Of a stretch of DNA of 64,000 nt, positions 22,076 through 32,583 are shown piece after piece. The first letter of the stretch is position 1, and every line of letters begins with the position of its first letter. Below the pieces are notes generated by a model. It searched no databases, was not told the DNA's origin, and was given only the letters and a program-made list of their open reading frames with translations. This DNA is from Adiantum capillus-veneris. Taxonomy: Eukaryota > Streptophyta > Polypodiopsida > Polypodiales > Pteridaceae. The stretch spans positions 74,681,910-74,745,909 of the forward strand of contig CM043960.1 of the NCBI GenBank assembly GCA_014529385.2, in the 5' to 3' direction. A program made the translations under genes and the position numbers.

Positions 22076-22249
22076 TGAATAGGGTGCAAAATTAGCAGAT
22101 TTGTCGAAATTTTCTTTGAAATGTCCTTTTAGATTGAAATGCTGACAATTGTGTCCACTTTGCTTCAAATCAATTTTTCAACAAGCAAAGATGCATAAAA
22201 ACATGTAAGGAACAAAATTGTATGGTCAAAACAAAAATTTGCAACCAAA

Positions 22250-22271
22250 GTAAATAATTGCGATTATTTAT
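22250..22271. repeat. Palindromic repeat, unit 1 of B leader
   Basis: GTAAATAATTGCGATTATTT with one mismatch in the core, same family as the motifs at 38921-39806. Confidence 0.8.
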
Positions 22272-22540
22272 AGCTGAGGACAATTTTCAAATTTTGCAAA
22301 CTTGGCTTGATAGGGTTGAAGTATATACCAAATACATGCTCTGAGTGAATTATGGGTTCATGTGGATGCATAGGGTGAAAATGGTACCAAATTTTGGCTT
22401 TAGGTCTTTGAAACAGTAGATATAAAGGAAAATTGAGATTTTGAGCTCCAAGCTGATTCAAAATTGGCTAGTGGGCTCAACACATCATGTACTTTGGATG
22501 TATGATGGCAAAATATCATAATTCTCCAATTTTGACCAAA

Positions 22541-22566
22541 AAGTAAATAATCGCGATTATTAACTT
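22541..22566. repeat. Palindromic repeat, unit 2 of B leader
   Basis: The half-site AAGTAAATAATCG is followed by CGATTATTAACTT, nearly perfect (one position broken). It lies about 291 bases from unit 1. Confidence 0.85.
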
Positions 22567-22823
22567 TTCTTCCAAAATTGATATTTTTTTGTACAAATTG
22601 GTTCTAGGCATTGTATAGACCTTGGGTATGAGATATGAAGTGATTTGGATCAAGAAATGTTGGCCATAACCCAATTTGGCTTGCAAAGACTTCTTTGTGT
22701 TTTTTGGCAATTTTACGAGTAATGGGTGGTCATTTTGGCTCATACTTGATTTTTGGCATGTCATAGGTGTGTACACATGATAGGTTAGATGATTTGACAA
22801 TTTACAAGAAAAACTGATGCAAA

Positions 22824-22846
22824 AGTAAATAATCACATTTATTTAC
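22824..22846. repeat. Palindromic repeat, unit 3 of B leader, degraded
   Basis: The left arm AGTAAATAATC is kept, while the right arm ATTTATTTAC has drifted. Spacing from unit 2 is about 283 bases. Confidence 0.6.
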
Positions 22847-24098
22847 AACAGTGACAAAAAATTTGCAAAACTTACAAATTTTGACTTAGACATGTTCAAT
22901 ACACCTAATACAAGTCTTAAATTGAATTTGGTCAAGTTTGGTCATGCCGGCATCACTTTGTGCTCTATCGACACTGAAATCACCATTTTTTGTGACTACT
23001 CTGTCTATTGGGTTGGTCGGTCAGCTTTGAGGCTTTGGACTTGTCCGCAACATAGTCCTGAAGCAATCTGTCCAATTCTGGCTCATTTGGAGTCAGTTTA
23101 ACCCCGTATGTCGAATTTGACGCTTTGTAACCTTCGAGCCGTTTTCTGCTTTTTAAGGGATTTGCTTGATGGATTTCACCAAACCAATCATATACATTGT
23201 ATATGGACCTCATTAGCAAGCCATTGTGGAGTCAGGTCGGAATTTTGGAATTTGCCAAAAACCTAACTTTTCTACAGGGGACCCCCTCGACCCCAGGCGA
23301 ATGGTCATCTGGTGGTATAGAAAGGTTCTATTATGTTAGGGAATGCTATGGTTCAAATCCCATCTAATTTGGTCAAGCTAGCAGGTCGCTATGGTCAGTT
23401 TTAGGTCATAGGTCTTCGTGCACTGCTCGATTTCTAGGGTTTTTTCTAGGGCTTTAGACTAGCTACCTGCCGTACAAAATGGATCATAGTCAAGTAAAGA
23501 ACTTACACCTCATGTCTCGTGTGAGATGGCGCTAGAAATGATCAACTGTGGGCTCCAGAAAAGTCCCGCAAAAGAGGCCGAAATATCTCTTTGCAAAGGC
23601 TCTAGGTGGAAATGAGGTGGTTTTAGCCTACCTTGGATATCTATACTCGGACTTCCCGAACCAATTTCCCCCAGATTCCCTCGTTAGTCCTACTACGCCG
23701 TGAAATCTATGTTAGACTCAAAAATTTCCCTGATCGGATTCCTGTAGCTCATTCAGATTCCATCTGAGCTTCCCTGCTATTTATTATTAATTTTTGACTT
23801 GCTTATTTAAAAAAATCAAAGAAAATAGACAAATGCTTTAAAAAAGTAAAGTAAAAATTCAATAATTAAGAAAATCATTTGAAAAACACAGCTTTATTGT
23901 TTTTTGTTGTATTTTTCTATTTTTAAGCCTCATTATCAGTAAAAATGATGAAAAATATCCAAAAAGGACTATTTTTTATGATTTTCTAATATTATATTCA
24001 CTATTTACACTCATCGAGAAGATATTATCAGTAAGTTTTCCTTGATGATGAATTATAAGGGCACTATGAGGTAATTTTTCAAAAATCACACGTTAACA

Positions 24099-24117
24099 TC
24101 AAACTTTTCCTCCCTCT
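24099..24117 (-). other. G2 polypurine tract
   Basis: On the minus strand AGAGGGAGGAAAAGTTTGA precedes TGTTAACG, which resembles the LTR starts of E1 (TGTTAGAA) and B (TGTTAGCA). Confidence 0.55.
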
Positions 24118-24145
24118 ATAAACATTGCCCTTAATTACTTAGTAC

Positions 24146-24583
24146 TTAGTGCCCTTCCACCCCTCCTAGATGGCATACTCCGGGACGACTGTGTGCATGG
24201 GTTGAACAATCGTGTCTATGCATAGTCGTGATTGGCTCTACCATGATATGAAGATCAATGCAATTCAAACCAATATGTTGTGCAAGAGCTGGGTCTTGAG
24301 TAATTAACTCAAGGGTTTCCGATGTCGAGGTTTGCTGTTGATGTCTTCCAAAGAGAAAATCTTGTAGCTTGTGTGCTCTCTGGTTGATTGTACCATTTGG
24401 ATTCTTTAGCACACTGATTGCTTGAGCTGTTGGTAGCACCTTTGACTGTGGTGCTGCATGGTGTCGTGGAGTCTGTTGAGACTTAACTCGCCATTTCTTG
24501 ATTGGTTTCGCGGATTGTGGATAAGAAAAATGCTCCTTTTTCTTACAAACCATTTCCATGTCAGGTTCCTTGCTCGAAGATGT
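24146..24583 (-). pseudogene. G2 pol tail after the second protease
   Basis: A 137-codon open stretch (24146-24559) in a different frame from the protease domain, rich in basic and glutamine residues (KKEHFSYPQSAKPIKKW). It ends about 30 bases before the polypurine tract. No domain is recognised. It is probably the frame-shifted C-terminus of the Pol extension. Confidence 0.35.
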
Positions 24584-25240
24584 TCATCTCTGTGTTCGAA
24601 CCCTTGGAACCTTATTTTGTTTTGTCGGTGAAGTTTTAGGCACCCATATTTGAACCGGCTTATCCTTAAGCTGTGCTTTTGGTACCCAAATTTGCCTGAC
24701 TCCTTGCATGCTACATGTAGCATTTGATTGTCGAGGGGATGGATAAGATTGACTACTTCGTGGTTTGGTCTGCTGATTACTTATTTTCCATTCCTCCTTG
24801 CTTGGTGCAATTGGAACAATGAGTTTCTCTCCTTTAGGTGATAGCTTTAGCTGATTCGTATCCCAATCTACTATTGCTTTGTATGTACGCATCCATGGAA
24901 TTCCAAGAATCATCGTCTCATTTATGTGTTCATTGGGCAAGCATACAAACTGATGAGGACATGAACATCCATGTACTATCACATTCAAGTTGACTATTCC
25001 CAATGTTGTAGCTGGGTTCTTGTTGCATCCTTTGATTGTCGCTATTCCTGCCATCAATGCTTGACTTGTGGCCTTCTTGTATGTGGAATAACTGACTGCA
25101 TTTACTCTAGCTCCTATGTCTACCAAAGCATTGGTGCTATGATTGTTGAGTTGTACTTTGATGCGTAGGTCCATTCCGTCTAACCAATCAGCATCTGTTG
25201 AAACTACGTCTTTAGGTAATTCCCATTGTCAACCATCTAT
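24584..25240 (-). pseudogene. G2 second aspartic protease domain, after integrase
   Basis: A retropepsin-like domain. The active-site segment is ALVDIGARVNAVSYSTY, followed by the mid-domain TLGIVNLNVIVHG and the core motif ILGIPWMRTYKAIVDW, about 100 residues in all. A tail with a repeated QIWVPK motif follows. It continues in the same frame as the integrase C-terminus, across two in-frame stops (25343-25345 and 25229-25231), so it looks like an extra C-terminal domain of Pol. G2 also has a normal protease upstream of RT (34570-35100), giving two per element. Role unknown: possible extra maturation enzyme or a non-catalytic binding module (D-I-G in place of D-S/T-G). Confidence 0.7.
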
Positions 25241-25344
25241 TTCCAAAGTGTTGATGGGAATCGGTATCTGTTGATTCTTGAGAGCAGCTTTCCGCTTGAG
25301 TACCCGAAGCCTAGCTTCCTCTTGGGATTCATCAATAACCTGCT

Positions 25345-26390
25345 ATTGTTTGATCTTCCTTTGTTTGGCTGCATGCACTCTTTCTAGCAAATCATTGGTT
25401 AGCGGAAAATTGTATTTCTTTAAACGACATCCACTAATCCAATTAGCCATTGGTTCACCATCTAGGGTGGACAATTTTACTGCTCTACTTGGAGATACAT
25501 CTTCAATGATAAATGGTCTGTTTCCCTTTTTCTTAAACTTGGGAATGTGTTGCTTAAGGGAATAGACTAGAACTAAGTTCCCTTTCTTGAAGATTTTTGT
25601 GATTAAGTGGTTAGCCTTTGCTCGTCTAGCTTTTCCAAATCTTCGAGTCTTTTTGATAATTCATGTCCAGACCACTCAAGATTCTGTGCTACCCTTAATG
25701 TCGGCAATAGAAACTCTATTGGAAGTATGGCATCAAGACCATAAACAAGGTTAACGGGTGTATCATTTAGAGCTATTGTGAATGAAACTCGATAAGCTCA
25801 TAGAGCAGCATGGGGATTCATTTCCCAGTCTGTCCTTCCTAAACTAACCCCTTTAGTCAGCACCGAGCTAAGAATTTTATTCGTATGCTTAGCTTGTCCG
25901 TTTGCTTGTGGGTGATAGGGAGCTGATTTGTTATGGATGACCATAAACTCATTAAACAACTACTCTATTACCTCATTGAGAAAATGAGTTCCCCGATCAC
26001 TGACAATCTCTATTGGCAGTCCATATCTCGTGAATACATACTCATATAAGAATGTAGCAGTGGTTCTAGCATCATTCTTTTGAGTTGCTTTAGCCTTGGC
26101 CCACTTGGTCAAATAGTCCGTAGCTACAATGATATATTAAGCTTGGGTTCTATAAGCAGGTGGCTGTATTGGTCCAACAGAATCTATACCCCATTTGGCG
26201 AAATCTCTAGTCCCCCATCCTTGGTCTTAAGGGCATGATATCTACTCGTGTTGGCATTTTCGCTCGTTACCAAGCATCACACCTTCGAACATATTCTTTA
26301 GCATCTGCAAAAAGTGTTGGCCACCATATGCCTACCATCAAGATTTCTCTTGTGGTGGTCTTGATCTCCAGTTAATCCAACAGTGCTTGT
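25345..26390 (-). pseudogene. G2 integrase core and C-terminus
   Basis: A zinc-binding-like segment (REILMVGIWWPTLFADAKEYV) is followed by the catalytic core with KWGIDSVGP, YIIVATDYLTKW and GLPIEIVSDRGTHF (aspartates present). In the third motif ANGQAKHTNK, near 25900, the usual glutamate is lysine, so catalysis would be lost. Further on are NLVYGLDAILPIEF and the C-terminal DGEPMANWISGCRLKKY. Several stops and frame changes break the core. Reading then passes into the extra protease domain. Confidence 0.8.
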
Positions 26391-26780
26391 TCTATAATCG
26401 GAATATACTCATTTTCATTTGCACAAAGACGTAAATGTTGATCTTTACCTCTCCGATACAATTGGTTCCCAATAAGAGCATAATCTCTTACTTCAGTTTC
26501 AATTGCTCTATGACGGCGTTTACTCATATTCTCAGGAAATGTTCGGCTCGATAAGTAAGTAACCAAATAATTACTCCACTTAGGAATAGGTGACATTTGA
26601 AACAATGTTACATGAGGAATGGGTGTTTGTTTTTGACATTGAGGGAAATCCTTTACAAAAGATCTAACATCTCTCCTCATAGTTGGCCAAAATACTCCTA
26701 GTCTCAAGATTTGTTGCATAGTTTGGTCTTCCACAAAGTGAAGTACTACTATGGTAACATGTGCTTGACTTAAGTACTAT
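26391..26780 (-). pseudogene. G2 pre-integrase region with an additional zinc-like module
   Basis: Between RNase H and the main integrase domain lies EDQTMQQILRLGVFWPTM with RDVRSFVKDFPQCQ, which resembles the H-H-C-C module of gypsy integrases with the first cysteine replaced by phenylalanine. It is followed by KRRHRAIETEVRDYALIGNQLYRR and CANENEYIPIIEQAL, the usual lead-in to a second such module at about 26240-26330. So two zinc-like modules appear in tandem. A stop ends the ORF at 26372. Confidence 0.5.
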
Positions 26781-26877
26781 TCTTTTTCTTCAAGGTTAAT
26801 GCATAAAATCAATACTCCGTCCCGATTTCTTTTGTATAGCCTTCCAGCTAGTAATTGATACATAGCCGATTGCTCGA

Positions 26878-27345
26878 TTAATCCAATTGTGATAGGAAGT
26901 GGTATTTGTGAATCCACTGGAGCATTGTCATTAAGGACACAATGTTTTCCGACCATCTAGGTATCATTTCTACAAAGAACAAGTAGGCATCTGGTATATC
27001 ATTGTCTACCCCTTTAGGTGACTCCCCTGAAACAATCCTTGACAAATGATCTCCTCGTTGATGTGTAGTGCCTTTTTTTACAACCAAAGTGAAATCAAAT
27101 TTGAGGAGAATGATGAACCATCTCACTATTCTCCCTATGTTGCATGGCTTGTTAACCAAATACAACAAATCTTGGTGGTCCACAAAGAACACAAACTTGT
27201 TGGCTAATAGGTAATGTGTATACTTTTTAACGGCATAGATCATTCCTAGTCCTTCTCTTTCCATGGTGGTGTAATTATTTTCTGCCACGCTCAATTGTCG
27301 GCTAGAATAAGAAATAGGAAAGTCAATTTTTCTGTCTCCTGGTTG
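26878..27345 (-). pseudogene. G2 RNase H, C-terminal part (3' of the COP1 insertion)
   Basis: Starts at the COP1 edge and continues the RNase H domain: IDFPISYSSRQLSVAENNY, TMEREGLGMIYAVKKYTHYL and FVDHQDLLYLVNKP. A linker with TTHQRGDHLSR follows. The upstream half of the domain lies on the other side of COP1 at 32584. Open through 26878, after which stops accumulate. Confidence 0.85.
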
Positions 27346-27667
27346 TGTTGAGATGTCGAGCTCTACACCTTGAGCTGGCATCCACTACGGGTCTTGGCTG
27401 CTTACGGCATTTACTCACTAGCGCGTTAGGTGACCGATACGGAGGATCTCTGCCAGTGATTCTACAGCTGGACTACACTTATAGTGCCAGCCTAGTATGC
27501 TTCTAGCGAGTTCACACTTAGTGACCGCATGTACATATGTGCTACTTTTCAGCTTTAGCACTTGGTCATTTTGTACTCTCTTTTTTGTGAAGAAGAAGAA
27601 GAAGCCTTCCATCTCTGTGTGCTTTGTGCTTGTCTTGTGTAGCTCTCTTGCATCCTCATTCTTTACA
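27346..27667 (+). repeat. COP1 5' LTR
   Basis: Starts TGTTGAGATGTCG and ends CATTCTTTACA. It is the same length as the 3' LTR. The primer site follows without a gap. Confidence 0.97.
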
Positions 27668-27680
27668 TGGTATCAGAGCC
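27668..27680 (+). other. COP1 primer-binding site (initiator tRNA-Met)
   Basis: TGGTATCAGAGCC directly after the LTR is the standard copia primer site. Confidence 0.95.
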
Positions 27681-27919
27681 TGGTGCAGGCAAGAGAGGCT
27701 AAGAGAGCAAGAGCATCACAATCCCTTTTTTCGCACAAGTTTTTGAACAAGTCTCCAAAGTGCAGTATACAGAGATTTACTGTACAAGTACAGTGGTTGT
27801 ATGTACGCTTGATTGTGGACACTCGTTGAGTGTAGAAAGCGTTACAGGTACCACGATAGCAGGTTCAGCAGATTTGCACGTTTTTGCAGATTGCAGCTAT
27901 TTTGTCTTAGTGCTTCAAG

Positions 27920-30900
27920 ATGTCTGACGGTTTCAGTCAGATTGTTACTGAGAAGCTTAAGAAAAATAACTACCCTGCATGGAAGTTCAGAATAACAAAT
28001 TTCCTAAAAGGAAAAGGTTATTGGGACTATGTAGAAGGAGACAATGAAAAGGAACCAGAGATTCCCGAGGCAAATGCTATAGCAGAACAAAGGAAATCTT
28101 TGAGGGACTGGCAGCAAGGCCAGAGCAAAGTGATGTATTGGCTTTCTATGAGTATCACAGATGGCATGATGGGCTATCTACAGGATGCTGAAACCCCCGC
28201 CATTACATGGAGAAACTTAGGCAGAGTGTTCGAGGTGAACACCAAGGCCAGGAAGCTTCAACTAAAGTTGGAGCTAAATCAGGTTAAGAGGAACAACCTC
28301 TCAATCAATGATTATGCCTTGAAGATCAAGAGTATCATTGAGGCTCTTGGATCTATTAAAGTCTCAGTGGAATACGATGACATTGTCCGTGCATGCTTGG
28401 ATGGTCTAGGAGATGAGTATGTACATTTTAGGTCTTCCATGAATACAAGAGACGACATCCCCGTGTTCCAAGATTTGATTTCTATGCTTATTCTTGAGGA
28501 GAAGAACCTTGACACATCTTCTTCTCATGGTAGAAATAATTCTGAACAGGCCTTCTATTCTAACTCCAACAGAGGTAGAGGTAGAAGTCATGGTCGAGGC
28601 CCAAGGGGTTGCAGGGGCCAATTTTTGGAAGGCCAATCAAATCAAAACAATACAGGTGGCAAGGGAAACCAGTCTCAAGGCAGGGGGAGTCAAAGAGGTC
28701 GTGGTGCAGGATCAAGCAGGAAGCAACATACTCCACATAGCAGAGAATGTTGGACTTGTGGTGAAAGAGGTCACATGTCATGTGACTGTCCAAAGGGAAA
28801 ATCAAGTGGAAAGAGAGAACAGGGTAACTATGCATCTACTAGCAGAGATGCAGATGACAACAAAAACGAGCGCATGTTTGTTATGCATCATGTAATGAAT
28901 ACAATGACTGCAGAGAATTCCACCCAAGATGATGTTTGGTATGTGGATTCAGGTGCCTCTAATCACATGACGTCTCGTGGAGAGTGGTTTAGAGATATGC
29001 GCAAACCAGATGTGTCAGGCTATGTGCAGATAGGAGATGAAACAGCTCACCCCATTGCTCATGTGGGGGACATACCTCTAAATACGAAGAGTGGGAAATC
29101 AAAGTACTTAGCAGATGTACTTCATGTCCCAAACATTACAAAGAATCTTGTTTCTGTTGGACAAATGGTTGAGCAGGGTTTGCAGGTTCGCTTCAATCCA
29201 AATGGCTCTTATGTAGAAGATTTCCAGAATGGTTGTAAGCTGATCACAGAGGGCAAATGTGTGTGCAGAATGTTTACGCTGAATGAATACATGCCTGAGG
29301 TAAAAGCTGCATTATTTGCACAGGGCACAGGTGTTGTGGCTGATGTTGACATTTGGCACAAACGCATTGGCCATGTCAATGAGCAGAGATTGTGCAGCAT
29401 GCCATCAAAACAGATTGTAAAATGTTTGCCCAAATTCAAGGTGGATGGTATGCATAAAGTGTGTGCAGCATGCCAGTTTGGAAAACAGTCAAAGGGCTCA
29501 TTTCCACATGAGCGCAATGTATGTAAAAAGCCACTTGAGGTGGTGCACACAGATGTTTGGGGTCCAACCGATACTGCAAGTATACATGGTTGCAGGTATT
29601 ATGTCTCTTTCATTGATGCCCATACAAGGAAAGTATGGGTCTACTTCATGCGTAACAAAAGTGAAGTGTTCGGTCACTTTCAAGACTTCAAAGTCACGAT
29701 TGAGAAGGAGACCGATATGCAAATCAAGACATTGAGGTCAGATGGAGGGGGAGAGTACTTCTCCAATGATTTTTCAGATTTTTTGCGAATGCATGGTATA
29801 CGCAGGCAGTTTACATGCAGATATACTCCACAACAGAATGGGGCCGCAGAAAGAAAAACAGGCACATTGCAGAGGTTGCACGTGCATTGATGAATGAGAA
29901 GAACATGCCTCATCATTTCTGGGTTGAAGCCGTAAATACAGCTGTGTACATTATGAACAGGACACCTACAGCTGCGGTGCATGATGTAACACCTGAGGAA
30001 AAGTTTACAGGTACAAAGCCTGATTTGGCACACTTGAAAGTGTTTGGCTGCATAGCTTACGTGCATGTACCAGATGGGTTGCGTAGGAAATTGGATCCTA
30101 AAGCAGAGAAATGTATTCTTGTGGGATATTCCCTTGAACAAAAGGGGTACAGGTGCTACAATCCTACTACACAAGAATTACGAGTGAGCAGAGATGTAGT
30201 CATTGATGAGATGAGCAGATGGTACAGTAATGCACATGGCACTATTGGGGCTGATGTAAAAGATGATGTGGTTGTACAAAATGTGAGGCCACAGTCACAG
30301 GTTTTGAGTGGACCACAAGAGTCCTCTTCTCGTGGCTCTGTTGAGAAACCATGGAATGGTAGACTACGTACGCAGGTTACTCCACCAACAGGTATAGGGA
30401 ATGTATCACGAAAAGGAAAGGAAAAGGTTGATGAACCTCCCTTTATGGCTGATGCATCATCAGGTTTTTCACATGTAGACATGGATTCAGATGGTTTTGA
30501 ACAAAGTCTTGATGAGGAATTTGGAATTCCGGCTGTCAGGACACCTAGTGTAAGGAAAGTACAAGAAGATGCTAGAGGGAAAAGGAGTGACCCAAGACCG
30601 CGCAGATCTAATAGAGTCAGAAATCCAGTTCAAAAATTGACTTATGATGGGTATCTAGCGCATCACCAAGCCTAAATGGCTAAGGTGATACAGGATGTGG
30701 AGCCCACATGTTTTGAGGATGCAGTTGGAAATGGGCATTGGGATGATGCAATGAATGAAGAGATGGCTGCATTGGAAGCAAACGACACATGGGAGTTGGT
30801 GCCATTGCCAAGTGGCAAGAAAGCTATTGGCTGTAAATGGGTGTATAAAACCAAGCATAAGGCTGATGGTAACATTGAGCGTCATAAGGCAAGGCTGGTC

Positions 30901-32254
30901 GCAAAGGCTTATGCACAGACGTATGGCATAGACTATGGGGAGACCTTTGCTCCAGTGGCAAAGATGACAACTGTGAGAGCTGTCATAGCAGTGGCTGCAT
31001 CTAGAGGATGGATCATGCATCAAATGGATGTAAAGAATGCCTTCTTGAATGGTGAGTTGCAAGAGGAAGTGTATATGGATCATCTACCAGGTTATGTCGA
31101 TCCAGGTTACCCAGATTATGTATGCAGACTTCTCAAAGCTTTGTATTGTTTGAAGCAGGGCTCTAGAGCATGGTATGACAGGATTTCCAAGTATCTTGTC
31201 AATATTGGTTTTAGGAGAGCTCATGATGATCATTCACTCTATGTACGTGAGAGTAATGTGGGGATTGTGGTCATTACCATATATGTAGATGACCTTATTA
31301 TTGTTGGTGACAATGCTATGGAGATTGACCATGTGAAGGGTCTTCTCAAACAGGAGTTTGAAATGAAAGATTTAGGCGAGTTGCACTACTTTCTTGGCAT
31401 TGAGGTGATCAGGACTCCAGAGGGTGTATGGCTATCACAGAGACAGTATGCTTTGGACATGTTGTCACAGTATGGTATGGCTGATTGTAAGACAATTTTG
31501 ATTCACTTGGATGTGAATGCAAAGCTGAGTGCAGAGAAGGGTGCTGTTGTTGAGGATGTTAACACGTACAGGAAGATGGTGGGTAGTCTAATCTACTTGA
31601 CTATCATGAGGCCAGAGTTGAGCTACATAGTAGGCTTGGAGAGTCAGTTCATTGGAGAGTCAGTTCATGCAGCTTCCGAGGAAGCCACAGTTGGATGGAG
31701 TACGACGCACACTTAGGTATGTGCAAGGGACTCTTGACTACGCATTGTTCTATGCAGCAGATGCACCATTAGCATTGTATGGGTATACAGATGCAGATTG
31801 GGCAGGTAGCATTGTTGATAGGAGATCTACGAGTGGCTTCATGTTCTCTTTTGGGAGTGCTGCTGTTACTTGGAGTAGCAAAAAGCAGCCTACAGTTGCT
31901 TTATCGAGCACAGAGGCCGAGTACAAAGGTGCAGTAGTTGCGGCGTGCGAGGTAGCTTGGCTACGCACATTACTTGAGGACTTGGGAGTGCAGGTGGACC
32001 AGCAGATTTTCATCCATTGTGACAACCTCAGCAGCATGCAGTTGGCTAGGAACCCAGTGTTCCATGCCAGGACCAAACACATAGAGGTCCATTACCACTA
32101 CGTTCGAGAGTGAGTGTTGGCGGGCGACATCGACTTGGTCTACGTCAGCATAGAGGAGCAGATAGCGAATATCTTTACCAAGGCCCTCGGAGCTGAGAAG
32201 CTTCGATGTTTCTGGACTATGCTTGGACTCTGCGACATGCAGAGCTCGAGAGGG
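27920..32254 (+). pseudogene. COP1 gag-pol polyprotein
   Basis: The ATG at 27920 starts a 656-codon open part. It has copia Gag (NNYPAWKFRITNFLKGKGYW), a CCHC knuckle CWTCGERGHMSCDC, protease WYVDSGASNHMTS, pre-integrase IWHKRIGHVNEQRLC and integrase with CAACQFGKQSKG, HTDVWGP, LRSDGGGEYF and PQQNGAAERK (D, D, E present). One A is missing from the A-run at 29854-29858, and reading resumes in the 29815-30675 frame. A TAA at 30673-30675 precedes the RT (RLVAKAYAQTYGIDY, catalytic IYVDDLIIVG intact). A 16-bp tandem duplication at 31636-31667 shifts the frame into RNase H (GYTDADWAGS, ALSSTEAEYKG). A TGA at 32111-32113 precedes the last 45 codons. Few lesions for its age. Confidence 0.95.
31636..31667. 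repeat. 16-bp perfect tandem duplication in COP1 pol
   Basis: TTGGAGAGTCAGTTCA occurs twice head to tail. The extra 16 bases shift the frame between RT and RNase H. Confidence 0.97.
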
Positions 32255-32256
32255 AG
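32241..32256 (+). other. COP1 polypurine tract
   Basis: AGAGCTCGAGAGGGAG directly precedes the 3' LTR start TGTTGAG. Confidence 0.75.
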
Positions 32257-32578
32257 TGTTGAGATATCGAGCTCCACACCTTGAGCTGGCATCCACTACG
32301 GGTCTTGGCCGCTTACGGCATTTACTCAATGGCGCGTTAGGTGATCGACACAGAGGATCTCTGCCAGTCATTCTACAGCTGGACTACACTTATAGTGCCA
32401 GCATAGTACGCTTCTAGCGAGTTCACACTTAGTGATCGCATGTACATATGTGCTACTTTTCAGCTTTAGCACTTAGTCATTTTGTACTCTCTTTTCTGTG
32501 AAGAAGAAGAAGAAGCCTTCCATCTCTGTGTGCTTTGTGCTTGTCTTGTGTAGCTCTCTTGCATCCTCATTCTTTACA
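32257..32578 (+). repeat. COP1 3' LTR
   Basis: TGTTGAGATATCG to CATTCTTTACA, colinear with 27346-27667 without indels. GGTTG follows. Confidence 0.97.
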
Positions 32579-32583
32579 GGTTG

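Larger units (their letters stand above)
6655..22080 (-). mobile_element. Element B: gypsy-type LTR element with coiled-coil ORF, split by TAT
   Basis: It has a 3' LTR with a good polypurine tract (7508-7523) and a minus-strand coding region in two blocks, 7546-10063 and 20791-22075. These are separated exactly by the two LTRs of TAT. Beyond the 5' block lies a leader with the same palindromic repeat as the G2 leader. No protease, RT, RNase H or integrase motif is seen in about 3.8 kb of coding-like sequence, so B looks non-autonomous. The 5' LTR could not be delimited. Confidence 0.5.
22076..24097 (-). other. Non-coding leader and LTR-like DNA between B and G2
   Basis: About 2 kb with no supported gene. 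The part nearest B (22240-22850) has three palindromic motifs spaced about 290 and 283 bases, like those of the G2 leader. Near 23240-23300 the sequence AACCTAACTTTTC followed by a C-rich stretch faintly recalls the primer-site region of E1. From there to 24097 is AT-rich DNA whose end at 24098 adjoins a polypurine tract, so it probably contains the G2 3' LTR. Whether B and G2 share this LTR is not resolved. Confidence 0.4.
27346..32578 (+). mobile_element. COP1: full-length Ty1/copia element in G2
   Basis: A plus-strand element of 5233 bp with 322-bp LTRs at both ends, an initiator-Met primer site, gag-pol in copia order (gag, protease, integrase, RT, RNase H) and a polypurine tract. Flanking GGTTG is repeated exactly (27341-27345 and 32579-32583). 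The LTRs differ at about 14 positions by eye (about 4 percent), so insertion is fairly old. Four coding lesions were found. Confidence 0.97.

Noticed and set aside
27497-27829. 110-codon plus-strand ORF at the COP1 5' LTR
   Set aside because: It lies across the LTR and primer site and shows no similarity to Gag; the real gag starts at 27920.
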